This document shows, in pieces, positions 6,430-14,418 of a stretch of DNA of 17,076 nucleotides. This stretch comes from Myxococcales bacterium (lineage in GTDB: Bacteria > Myxococcota_A > Polyangia > Polyangiales > Polyangiaceae): positions 1 through 17,076 of the forward strand of contig JANYHY010000021.1 of assembly GCA_025362165.1 (NCBI GenBank), written 5' to 3'. Positions within the stretch are counted from its first letter, which is position 1. Each line of letters starts with the position of its first letter. A model generated the notes under the pieces. The model was not told the DNA's origin, did not search any database, and worked only from the letters and a program-made list of their open reading frames with translations. A program made the translations under genes and the position numbers.

Positions 6430-9400
6430 TGCGTTCCCCCGCTTGGGTGACCGGCAACGACGCGCGCAGCGGTCTCACGTACGCGCGGTTCGGGATCGGT
6501 CTTGGCGATCGCGGTGCCGACCTCTGTGGCGGCGCGCATGTCGAACGTCGCGAGCGACAGCAGCGCGGCCTCGCGGACGAGAGCGTAAGTGTCCTTCGTG
6601 GCGACGACGCGCAGCAGCGCGGAGGCCTCTGCGCCCTTGCCGTTTGCGCCCAGGCGGCCGAGCGCTTGTGTCGCCAAGATCCGGATCGCCCAGTTGTCAT
6701 GGGTGCTCGCGACCTTGCCGACGACCACTGTGGCTTGTGGGTTCTGCTGGGCGCCGATGGCGGAGAGCGCGACACGCTGCACGGCCTCGTCTGGATCGCT
6801 AGCCGCGCGGATCACGGCGTCTTCCGCGCCGGGCGAGGTACGTCGCGACAAGAACACGATCGCCTTTCCGCGAAGAGACGCGTTGGGGTGACTTGCCAAC
6901 GGAACGACAGAGGGCTCGAGCGCCTGCGCCATCGCCTTGGCCTTCGCCTGCGCAGCCGCGAGAGCAGGATCCGCGGTGAGATCGACGAACGGCGACAGCC
7001 CGCCTTCACCCGTACCGAGCGCGTCCACCACGCTGCGCGCGCGGTCTGCGCTCGTGAGCAACCCGGCCTCCGCGGCCTTCTTCAGCACCTCGTCGAACTT
7101 CACCACGGCGTTCGCTCGTTGGACAGGCGTGAACGTGCTTGGGATGAGCGCGTCGAGCGTCGCGTCCACTTCGAGCGTGGACTCGGGCACCGGCAGGACG
7201 TCGACGTTCGCTCTCGCGAGCTCCCGGTTCGCCAGCAGCATCAACGACGCGGCGCCAGCGCGCTGGAGCGCACTCGAGCTCGTTCGTGCGCGCGCGCTCT
7301 CGAGATCCCCGCCTGGGAACACCGCGTCTCCCATGGCACCGAGCGCGCTCTTTCCGCCCGGCGGATCTCCGGTCTTGCCGTTGGCTCCCATGCGCGCGAG
7401 CGCGACGAGTGCGAGCTCGCGCGGCAGTGCGTCGGGGCCTTGTGCTAGCGCGAGGAGCGTTGGCGCCTCGCTCTCCGCCTGAAGATCGCCGAGCGCGTAC
7501 GCCGCGCCAGCCCGCGCGATCGCCCCAGAATCAGCTCGTCTCGCGACCGCGGCGAGATCACCGATGGAAGCTTTGTCCTTCAGTTGGCCGATGCCGAGCG
7601 CCGCGAGCGCAGCCATCTCTGGAGTGCCGCGCTTGAGCAACGCCTTCAACAGCGGGAGCGCGCGGCGATCGTTCATGCGCGATAGACCCCACACCGCCGC
7701 GATGCCGACCGGATCGCTCGGCACGAGCTCGTCCACGTTCGGTCCTTTGGGAAACAAGAGCGCAGAGTACTTCGGGAGGATCAGCGGATCCTTGAGCGAA
7801 CCCACTGCGATCATCGCGCGCGCTCGAAGCGGCAGATCCGCGTTGCCGGTCGCGAACGCGAACAGCGCGGCGCCCGAGTTCTTGTTCTGCACGTAACCGA
7901 GCACGTCGATGGCGATGCGCTGCTGCGCAGGATCTCCGTCCGCGAGCGCGTCCAACAGCGGCTTGACTGCGCGCGCGCCGATCCGCGAGAGCGCCGTGAG
8001 AGCGGCTTCGGCGTCCTTGCCCTCGCCATGCTTCACGCGTTGTACGAGCGCGAACGTGAGCGAACCGTAGATGTCGATCAGCAGGTTTCGATACACCTTG
8101 CGCTGCGGGTTGCCGATCGCGAGCGGGAGCAAGTCCTGTTCGAGCGACTCGAGCGTTCCGCGCGCGAAGTTGATCTGGCTCGACGTGCGCGCCGCGCGCT
8201 GAATGAGCTCCTCATCCGGAGCGGCGCGGATCACGCGTCGCAAGAGCCGATCGGCCTCGTCCGTCTCTCCCTTGGTGAGCAGGAGGTCCGCGAGATCCAG
8301 GTACGTGATGAACAGGCGGTCATTGCGGATGATCGCTTGCTTGTACTCGGCGATCGCGTGATCGACGTCTTGGCGCGCGCGGTACATGTCCGCCAAGCGC
8401 TTGTGCGCGTCGGCGTTCTGCGGGTTGAGCTCCACGGCGCGCGCGGAGTACTTGATCGCGTCGTCGTCTCCCTTGCCGCCGGGGAGCTGGCTCGCGTACT
8501 GCGCCATGCGCTGATAGAGCTGCAGCGCCTGCTTGGGATCGACCGCGACGAGCTTCTCCAGCACCGCGATCGCATCTTGTAGCTTGTTCGCGGCGACGAG
8601 CGTTCGCTCGAGCGCGAGGTAGCTGTCGCTGTCTCCCGGCGCGAGCTGGACGATCTTGCGCAGCGTCACCTCTGCGTCGCCCAACCGGCGGAGATGGATC
8701 TGCGCCTCTGCGAGGGTGCGCCCAGCCTCGACGTCTGGCGGGTTACCCGCGAAGGCCGCCGCGAGGATCGGCACTTGCTGCTCCAAAATTTTCTCACGCG
8801 CCCAGAGCCCGACGATCTTCCCGCGCACTTCACGGGCGAGGAGCTTGTCGTTGCTCACCTTCGCTTTGTCGGCGAGCTCTTGCCAGATCACGCGCGCCCC
8901 GTGAAAATCATTCTTGCGCTCCAGCGCGTCGGCGAGCGACTTCTTGTAGCCGAGGTTCGCCGGCTCGAGCTGCACGGCCTCTCGGTAGGCCGCGAGCGCG
9001 TCGTCTGGCATGTCGTGCTTGCTGTACACATCGCCGAGAGCGCCGAGCGCGCGCGACCGAGGCGTGATCGTCGTGAGGATGCGCTTCCACGTCTGGATCG
9101 CGAGCGCGTTGTTTCCATCCTGGAAATAGCGGTCCCCGAGATCGACGAGGTGACCAGGATCGTTCGCGCCCACCGTGGCGAGCCGCTGCAACACACGCAG
9201 AGACTTCTCGTTCTCGCCGATGCGCCCGTAGTAGTCCGCCAAGCGCGAGAGAGACTCCTCGTCGTTGGACGCGCGCGCCTCGAGCTCCGTGAGCAGCTTG
9301 AGCGCCTTGACGCGATCTCCGCGCTGCTGCAGCGCCTCTACCTCTTCGAACACGAACTCCGGGTTGTTCGGCGCCGCGCGGATCAGCCCCTCGTACTCTG

Positions 9401-10562
9401 CGATCGCCTTGTCGAGATCGCCCTGCGTTTGCAGCAGGCGCACCATCTTGAGGCGCAGATCGATCTGGCGAGGGTTGATCGCGAGCGCCTTCTTGTAAGT
9501 GGCGATCGCGTTCACTGCGTCGCCGGTCTCCTCGTAGAGCGACCCGAGAAGCGCGAGCCGCGCGTAGTCCTGCGGGTGCTCGTCTTCTAGTTGCTTGATG
9601 AGGACCGGTAGCTGCTGATCCGCGCGATAAATCTCGGTGATCGTCTCGTAGATCTCCGTGCGCACCGCCGCCTCTTGGCCAGCGACCGCGAGCGCCTTCT
9701 TGAGCGTGGAGAGCGCCTCTGGGTTCTTGTGCGCCTTCGCCTGCGCCCTGCCGAGGTCCTTGAGCGCGGGCGCGAGCGTGCGGTTGTCGCCGGTCGCCGC
9801 CACGACGAGCGCTTGAAACTCCACCTCACTCTTGTCGTACTCACCGCGCGAGAAAAGCTCACGCCCGAGCTCACCCTTGACGAACAGGCTCGTGGGCTCG
9901 AGCTTGACGAGCTGATCGTGCCAGCTCTTTGCGGCGGTCCAGTCCTTCGCGTCGAGCGCGAGACCCATCAAGGTGCGCAGCGTCTGCTCCTTGTCGATCT
10001 GCGTCGTCTGCAGCGGGAGCGCCTGGGCGAAGCGAGTGGCCGCCTCTTTCACGTCATTGTGATCTTGCAGCGCGTGCGCGAGCGCCAGGATCGCCGCTGG
10101 ATCGTTGGGCTTGAGAGCGATCGATTTCTCGAACGTCTTCTGAGAGTCCGCGTCCTTGTTCTCGAGCTTGTAGATCATCGCGAGCGCCACAGTCGCCGCA
10201 TATTGCTCGTTGTTCGCGGCCAACGATCGCTTCTCGAAATCGGCGACGAGGTTGTCGAGCTTGCCGTCCCTCTCTCGATACAGCTGCGCGAGCCTCTGTA
10301 GGGGGAACACCGAGCCTGCCTGCGCGAGCACGATCTTGGTGTAGCGATCGATGAGCATCGCGGGCGTCTGCTCGACGACCGGATTCGGGTGTGGGTTGGT
10401 GTTTGGGTGTGGGTTGGTGTTCGGGTGCGGGTGCCGCCCGCTGGGGTCGAAGTCCTGCGCGAGCGCGGACGTCGCCGTCGCGAGGACCAAGGCAAAGGCT
10501 AGAGCGCGAGAGTGGCGTACACGCACGGGTGAAAGCTTAGACGCGTTTGCCGTCCGGCGCAT
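6426..10562 (-). CDS. Exported TPR and HEAT-repeat protein, 1378 residues
   Basis: A signal peptide is visible (about 1-36: basic n-region, core ALAFALVLATATSA, cleavage near ALA/QD). An NPHPNT repeat linker follows at about 44-61. Residues about 80-850 are tandem TPR helices with many A.YKKAL.I.P, AIAEY..LI...P and A..YR.AV.L.P motifs. From about 865 to the end come HEAT/armadillo-type repeats (ALTALSRIGARAVKPLLDAL, ALGIGQLKD, ALARMGANG, ALGRLGANG). Both repeat types are protein-binding scaffolds, so an assembly or sorting role in the periplasm or outer membrane is likely; no catalytic motif is seen. ATG 10562 lies 3 bp after the upstream gene's TGA, suggesting translational coupling. GTG 10526 would give a shorter signal peptide and cannot be excluded. 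The TAG stop (6428-6426) lies inside the end repeat of the 156-bp mosaic, so the original C-terminus may have differed. Confidence 0.88.
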   Translation of the reverse strand: MRRTANASKLSPVRVRHSRALAFALVLATATSALAQDFDPSGRHPHPNTNPHPNTNPHPNPVVEQTPAMLIDRYTKIVLAQAGSVFPLQRLAQLYRERDGKLDNLVADFEKRSLAANNEQYAATVALAMIYKLENKDADSQKTFEKSIALKPNDPAAILALAHALQDHNDVKEAATRFAQALPLQTTQIDKEQTLRTLMGLALDAKDWTAAKSWHDQLVKLEPTSLFVKGELGRELFSRGEYDKSEVEFQALVVAATGDNRTLAPALKDLGRAQAKAHKNPEALSTLKKALAVAGQEAAVRTEIYETITEIYRADQQLPVLIKQLEDEHPQDYARLALLGSLYEETGDAVNAIATYKKALAINPRQIDLRLKMVRLLQTQGDLDKAIAEYEGLIRAAPNNPEFVFEEVEALQQRGDRVKALKLLTELEARASNDEESLSRLADYYGRIGENEKSLRVLQRLATVGANDPGHLVDLGDRYFQDGNNALAIQTWKRILTTITPRSRALGALGDVYSKHDMPDDALAAYREAVQLEPANLGYKKSLADALERKNDFHGARVIWQELADKAKVSNDKLLAREVRGKIVGLWAREKILEQQVPILAAAFAGNPPDVEAGRTLAEAQIHLRRLGDAEVTLRKIVQLAPGDSDSYLALERTLVAANKLQDAIAVLEKLVAVDPKQALQLYQRMAQYASQLPGGKGDDDAIKYSARAVELNPQNADAHKRLADMYRARQDVDHAIAEYKQAIIRNDRLFITYLDLADLLLTKGETDEADRLLRRVIRAAPDEELIQRAARTSSQINFARGTLESLEQDLLPLAIGNPQRKVYRNLLIDIYGSLTFALVQRVKHGEGKDAEAALTALSRIGARAVKPLLDALADGDPAQQRIAIDVLGYVQNKNSGAALFAFATGNADLPLRARAMIAVGSLKDPLILPKYSALLFPKGPNVDELVPSDPVGIAAVWGLSRMNDRRALPLLKALLKRGTPEMAALAALGIGQLKDKASIGDLAAVARRADSGAIARAGAAYALGDLQAESEAPTLLALAQGPDALPRELALVALARMGANGKTGDPPGGKSALGAMGDAVFPGGDLESARARTSSSALQRAGAASLMLLANRELARANVDVLPVPESTLEVDATLDALIPSTFTPVQRANAVVKFDEVLKKAAEAGLLTSADRARSVVDALGTGEGGLSPFVDLTADPALAAAQAKAKAMAQALEPSVVPLASHPNASLRGKAIVFLSRRTSPGAEDAVIRAASDPDEAVQRVALSAIGAQQNPQATVVVGKVASTHDNWAIRILATQALGRLGANGKGAEASALLRVVATKDTYALVREAALLSLATFDMRAATEVGTAIAKTDPEPRVRETAARVVAGHPSGGTH
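10387..10431. repeat. 18-bp tandem repeat with G-quadruplex potential inside the TPR/HEAT gene
   Basis: Units GGGTGTGGGTTGGTGTTT (10387-10404) and GGGTGTGGGTTGGTGTTC (10405-10422) are tandem copies differing at one base, followed by a degenerate partial copy. They encode the NPHPNT linker just after the signal peptide. The plus strand, which is the template for this gene, carries six GGG runs (10387, 10393, 10405, 10411, 10423, 10429), enough for a G-quadruplex. Copy number could vary by slippage in 18-bp, frame-keeping steps. Confidence 0.75.
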
Positions 10563-10565
10563 GGG

Positions 10566-11930
10566 TCACGCGCGCCACATGACGAACGAAGCCAACAGGC
10601 AGAGCCCCAAGAGGAGCAACAGCAACGCCACGGCGAGGTCAATCGCGCCACGTTTGCGCGTGGGAGCGAGCGAGGGAGCGTCGGCGTCTGCTGCCAATTG
10701 CGCGAGCTCCCGTGAGGTGCGCCTGGCGCTCGCCAAGAGCAAAAGCGTCTCCAAGACAGCCGCGATCGCGAGCGCGCCGACGCCCACAGTGACGCCGCGC
10801 AGGTGCTTGTCCGCCCCGCGTTGCTCCTCTGCGATGCGCCCGTCGATCGCCGTCCAACGCGGAAAGCCGCCAGGAACGAAGCCCGAGTCGGTGGCACCGT
10901 CGCAAGGCTTCTCCTCGCCGCCGACGCGAACGGGCCACGCGAGCGTCGCGCCCGACAGAGTCTCAGCGCCGCTCGGCTCGCCAGAGGTGACCACCCAGAC
11001 GAGACCTGCCGCGAGCGGTGGGGTCGTGACGTGAGCGCGCGGCGGCCCGGTATCACTGTTGAGCGGAAGGACCGCGGAGAACACACGACCCTGATCGTCG
11101 TCCACCTCTACATACGCGGCGCTCTGCGAGCCCGGCGCGACGATGTCGAACGAGAGTGGGCCTTCGTGCGCGCGATCAGGCACTTCCGCGACGAGCGCGC
11201 CCGCGGCGACAGGGAGCGCGCCGTACCAGGTGCCCTCGTCGACCCGATATCGCGCGTCGATCGTGACGCCCACGACATGAGCGAGCGGCATCAGCTCGAT
11301 GCGCGTCCAACCATCGTCGCAGCTCGCACCCGTGGCGGTCGCGGTGAGGCCGAGCTCTGGAGTCAACGATAGCGTCGCGCCTTTGAGGACGGCGTGCGTC
11401 GTTTGATCCGTCAAGCGAACCCAACCTACGCCGTTGTGTCCAGGTGCCAGGCGGCCCGCGCGCAGCGTGACGTCGATGCCGACGCGCCCCTCGCGCTTGG
11501 ACGGCTGCACCCAATGTCTGTCGCTAGCGGGTCGCGGCGGGGCGTTCATCACACTCGAGCCCTCCGCGAGCACGCGACCCGTGTCGTCGGTCACGCGCAA
11601 AACCACAGAGTCTCCCGCGCGGATCACGCCGAGCGCGAGCTCGAGCTCCGCCACTCCGTCCGCGTTGGTCGTGGCGTCCAGAGTGGCGGTCTTGCCGTTC
11701 GCGCGCGCGGTGACGTGGATGGGGAGCGACGTGGTCTCCTGAACACCCTGCTTCTCGCGGACGGTCATCACTTGCCACGCGATCGTCGTCTGGCCTTTTC
11801 CCTGCGGCGCTGCCCGCACGACCGCCGCCTCGAAGTCGTCGCGCGCGCCGATCCGCAAGCCAAGTGCGAGCGCGATCACCGCGACGAACGGCACGACGAC
11901 GAGCGGCGCTCGTGACCGCGACCAATCCAT
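10566..11930 (-). CDS. Membrane-anchored beta-rich protein, function unknown
   Basis: From ATG 11930 the product is 454 residues. It has an N-terminal membrane anchor (about 10-28, VVVPFVAVIALALGLRIG) and a long, probably extracytoplasmic region (30-370) with the strand and turn pattern of Ig-like or adhesin-type modules. Examples are the pattern TTSLPIHVTARANGKTATLD, then DGVAELELA...VVLRVTDDTGRVLAEG. Two membrane helices follow (about 379-400 and 428-451) around an Ala-rich loop. The ORF extends upstream to 12293, but that part overlaps the divergent phosphoesterase gene and reads Arg/His-rich, so it is rejected. A -10-like TAGGCT seven bases before the ATG suggests a leaderless start. It lies 3 bp upstream of the TPR/HEAT gene and probably forms an operon with it. 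I do not recognise the family. Confidence 0.78.
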   Translation of the reverse strand: MDWSRSRAPLVVVPFVAVIALALGLRIGARDDFEAAVVRAAPQGKGQTTIAWQVMTVREKQGVQETTSLPIHVTARANGKTATLDATTNADGVAELELALGVIRAGDSVVLRVTDDTGRVLAEGSSVMNAPPRPASDRHWVQPSKREGRVGIDVTLRAGRLAPGHNGVGWVRLTDQTTHAVLKGATLSLTPELGLTATATGASCDDGWTRIELMPLAHVVGVTIDARYRVDEGTWYGALPVAAGALVAEVPDRAHEGPLSFDIVAPGSQSAAYVEVDDDQGRVFSAVLPLNSDTGPPRAHVTTPPLAAGLVWVVTSGEPSGAETLSGATLAWPVRVGGEEKPCDGATDSGFVPGGFPRWTAIDGRIAEEQRGADKHLRGVTVGVGALAIAAVLETLLLLASARRTSRELAQLAADADAPSLAPTRKRGAIDLAVALLLLLLGLCLLASFVMWRA

Positions 11931-11966
11931 GAGCGCAAGCCTACGCCAACGCGCTACACCGTGCTC
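11931..11966. promoter_or_regulatory. 36-bp divergent, probably leaderless promoter region
   Basis: The start codons of the minus-strand 454-aa gene (ATG 11930) and plus-strand phosphoesterase (ATG 11967) are separated by 36 bp. A minus-strand TAGGCT (11943-11938) lies seven bases before ATG 11930, and a plus-strand TACACC (11955-11960) lies six bases before ATG 11967. No Shine-Dalgarno is seen for either. Each promoter's upstream elements must overlap the other gene's start. Confidence 0.4.
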
Positions 11967-13061
11967 ATGCCAGATCGAGCGGTGCTCGCGTGCGAGCGTG
12001 CGCGCAGAGGCGAAGACGAAATGACGATCGTGCCGGCGGGCGTCGCGCGCGAGCGGTGGGTCGCGATGGGCGATCCGCAGGCGCCGCTCGAGAAGATGAT
12101 GGCGATCCTCGATGCCCACGATCTGCTCGGCGAAGACGGCCAGCTGACTTCGCGTGTGGGTCTGGTGTCGATGGGCGATCACTTCGATTTTGGGACGGCG
12201 CCGCTCGCCATCGCGCGCGCGGATGGCCTCGCGTTCTTGTCTTGGCTCGTCGCGCATTGCCCGGATCAGGTCGTGGTGATCGCGGGCAATCACGACCTGG
12301 GGCGCGTCGGGGAGCTCGCTGGCTTCGACGACGAGACGTTTGCGTCCGCGAGGGAACTTGCGATGAGCGCATACGAGTCCGAAGACGCCGAGCTGGAGCG
12401 CGAGCTACTTCGACGTTACCCGTCGCTCCCGACGGCGGAGCTCGCCGCGCGCGATTTCTCGGCGTTCACTGTCGCGCAGCGCGAGCTCGTGACGCGCGCC
12501 TTGCGAGCGAGGCGGATGGTGCCCGCACACGCGCACCGCGACGACCTGTTGCTGTTGCACGCGGGCGTCACGCACGACGACCTCGCGACGCTCGGCTCGC
12601 CAGCGAACGCGATGGAAATCGCTGTGGCGCTGAATGACGCTCTGGCGACATCGAGCGCGCGTTTGCCGCTCCGCATCGACGACCTGCACGAGCCCGGCGA
12701 CGCGCTGCGCGGTGAAGGCGGCGGCGTCTTTTATCACCGACCCACCAGCCGACCCGTCGTCCGCGAGCCCATGAGACGGCGGTTCAACCCGCGCACGATC
12801 CCTCGAAGCGTCACGCAAGTGATCGGTCACATCGCCGATGAAAAGTGTCGCGAGCTCATGCCGGAGTGGTCTCGCGGCGAGCCTGCGCTCGGTCGCCTCC
12901 GCACGCTCGTGATCGACGCGCAGCCGTCCTACGAGGTCGGCGTACGGGCAGGTGAGACGCGGATCGTCTTCACCGATGCACAGATGAACAAGAGACACGC
13001 GCGAGAGGTGGAGCTCTTGGACTTGAACGCGATGGCGCCGCTCACTCCCATCGGACGCTGA
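11967..13061 (+). CDS. Calcineurin-like metallophosphoesterase
   Basis: The 364-residue protein carries the metal-binding motifs of the metallophosphoesterase superfamily, in an order like PPP-type phosphatases: GDPQ (D36), GDHFD (D71), GNHD (N108, H109), LLLHAG (H198) and VIGHI near residue 290. It hydrolyses phosphomono- or diesters using a di-metal centre (family knowledge); the substrate cannot be told. Oddities: the first motif is GDPQ rather than GD.H, so the usual histidine ligand is Gln, and the second reads GDHFDFG where PPP enzymes have GD..DRG. There is no signal peptide or membrane helix, so it is cytosolic. ATG 11967 is chosen because of a -10-like box six bases upstream; ATG 12021, with a weak GAGG, is an alternative that keeps all motifs. 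Its last 20 bases overlap the convergent hydrolase gene. Confidence 0.85.
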   Translation: MPDRAVLACERARRGEDEMTIVPAGVARERWVAMGDPQAPLEKMMAILDAHDLLGEDGQLTSRVGLVSMGDHFDFGTAPLAIARADGLAFLSWLVAHCPDQVVVIAGNHDLGRVGELAGFDDETFASARELAMSAYESEDAELERELLRRYPSLPTAELAARDFSAFTVAQRELVTRALRARRMVPAHAHRDDLLLLHAGVTHDDLATLGSPANAMEIAVALNDALATSSARLPLRIDDLHEPGDALRGEGGGVFYHRPTSRPVVREPMRRRFNPRTIPRSVTQVIGHIADEKCRELMPEWSRGEPALGRLRTLVIDAQPSYEVGVRAGETRIVFTDAQMNKRHAREVELLDLNAMAPLTPIGR

Positions 13062-14373
13062 CGCGACCTGCGTCGACCTTCGCGTCGCGCGGAGCGCCGA
13101 GCGCGCCAGGAGCGAGGACGAGCGAAGCCACATTGGCGGCGGAAATCAGCCGAATCAGGTTGTCCTTGTACTCTACATCGAACGCGACATCGCCTGCCGC
13201 GCCGCGCTCGAAGCTCACGCCGTACGCGCCGGTGTCCGCGCTGCGTAGCGATCGGTACGTCACTCGGGTTGGCCTCGGCGGGGCGCGAGCGTCTTTCGCC
13301 ATCGAGACGACGGACGCGATGAAGCGCGCGACCAACGCGCCCGAGTGTCCTTCACCTGGGGCGCGATCGAAGCGCACCGAATAACCGGCACGTGCGGCGA
13401 GATCGCGCGCGAGCATTTCGCTCTGCGCGATGGGCGAGACCGTGTCCGCTTCGCCGTGGATCAGCCACACCGGCACGTGCCGCGCGTTCTCGGCGACATC
13501 GAGCGCGTTCACCGCGCGTGCGGCCTGCTCGTTCGGCAAGATCGACCGCACGTACGTCGAGACGTCGTACTTGGAGTCGCCGAAGAAGCTCGTGACGGAC
13601 GCGAACACGTCGGGTCTGTGTAGACCGATCGTCGTCGCGCCTGCCCCGCCCATCGACGCGCCCCAAATCGACACGCGCGCCGCGTCGACGGCGATCGCGA
13701 GCTTCGCGGCGTCGATCGCGCGGAACACTTCGGACTCAGCGCGCGCCACGTACAGCGAGTTCCCGAGTCCGCTCGGCATCAACAACGGGACGTCGCTCGC
13801 GTCGGCTTGTTGGATCAGCTCTGCGATCGCCGCGTAGGTCCACATCGAGCCGTTCCACGGATGGAGGCCGACGAGCAGCGGACCCGGTGCAGCATCGTGA
13901 TGTCTTGGAACATAGAGGACCGCGTGACCGCCGAGCGGCTCGGGGCTCGGAAAATCCAGCACGTGAAATCCGGCGCGGCTCAGCTCGATCGAGCCCATCA
14001 AAAGAGGGCCGGAGCAAGCGACACGCTTCTCGTACGCCGACACCTCGAGCGCGACCGACACGGTGTGCCGCCCGCTCGAGACGTGAACGATGAACGGACC
14101 GTGCGACGGCGTGTACACGACGTCATCGACGCTCACCGGGCCGCGGCCCGCGCACTCGGGCACCTCTACATAGGTGTGATCGTCTTGCGCGAGGAGCAGC
14201 GCGGTCGCCGTGTGGTGACCCGTCGACGTGCTGTGCATCGCCGAGTCGAGGGGCGCGCCATCGAGCGTCGCCTCGAGCCGAACGCCGTGCACCAAGCCTT
14301 GCTGATGCACCTGCGCGTGCGCCACGCCGCTCACACAAAAGACCGTCATCGCCAGCATCGCCCACGAGCGCAT
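13042..14373 (-). CDS. Secreted alpha/beta-hydrolase (esterase/prolyl-oligopeptidase-like)
   Basis: The 443-residue product has a clear signal peptide (1-20, cleavage AHA/Q). An N-terminal beta-rich module follows (about 21-140; cysteines C74 and C120 could form a disulfide). An alpha/beta-hydrolase domain spans about 150-362: LLVGLHPWNG (oxyanion strand), nucleophile elbow WGASMGG (S240), D310 in LIHGEADTVSP and H343 in GEGHSG, so the catalytic triad is complete. The C-terminal 75 residues are a beta-rich tail that may bind substrate or be a sorting module. The pattern suits a carboxylesterase or feruloyl/PHB-depolymerase-like enzyme, or a peptidase; the substrate is not determined. It acts outside the cytoplasm. 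ATG 14373 is supported by the signal peptide and by GATACA six bases upstream. It overlaps the phosphoesterase gene by 20 bp, tail-to-tail. Confidence 0.85.
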   Translation of the reverse strand: MRSWAMLAMTVFCVSGVAHAQVHQQGLVHGVRLEATLDGAPLDSAMHSTSTGHHTATALLLAQDDHTYVEVPECAGRGPVSVDDVVYTPSHGPFIVHVSSGRHTVSVALEVSAYEKRVACSGPLLMGSIELSRAGFHVLDFPSPEPLGGHAVLYVPRHHDAAPGPLLVGLHPWNGSMWTYAAIAELIQQADASDVPLLMPSGLGNSLYVARAESEVFRAIDAAKLAIAVDAARVSIWGASMGGAGATTIGLHRPDVFASVTSFFGDSKYDVSTYVRSILPNEQAARAVNALDVAENARHVPVWLIHGEADTVSPIAQSEMLARDLAARAGYSVRFDRAPGEGHSGALVARFIASVVSMAKDARAPPRPTRVTYRSLRSADTGAYGVSFERGAAGDVAFDVEYKDNLIRLISAANVASLVLAPGALGAPRDAKVDAGRVSVRWE

Positions 14374-14418
14374 GGCTCTTGTATCGCACGGCGGACCGAC
14401 CTAGATCACGCCGAACCC
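14374..14418. promoter_or_regulatory. 45-bp divergent promoter between hydrolase gene and sdhC
   Basis: For sdhC, TTGTAT (14379-14384) and TAGATC (14402-14407) are spaced 17 bp, with ATG 14419 eleven bases after the -10, so a very short or absent leader. For the minus-strand hydrolase, GATACA (14385-14380) lies six bases before ATG 14373 and overlaps the sdhC -35. The two promoters should interfere with each other. Confidence 0.45.

Noticed and set aside
6291..7448. 385-codon plus-strand frame starting in the hairpin mosaic
   Set aside because: Antisense to the TPR/HEAT gene, Arg/His-rich, no recognisable domain; a GC-bias artefact.
10387..10431. CRISPR-like repeats
   Set aside because: Tandem 18-bp units without spacers, in a coding frame; no CRISPR array or cas gene is present in the window.
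11931..12293. N-terminal extension of the 454-aa minus-strand gene
   Set aside because: Overlaps the clear phosphoesterase gene and is His/Arg-rich, while ATG 11930 gives a proper membrane anchor.
13807..14418. Upstream in-frame extension of sdhC
   Set aside because: Lies antisense to the signal peptide and core of the hydrolase gene; ATG 14419 gives the normal SdhC length.
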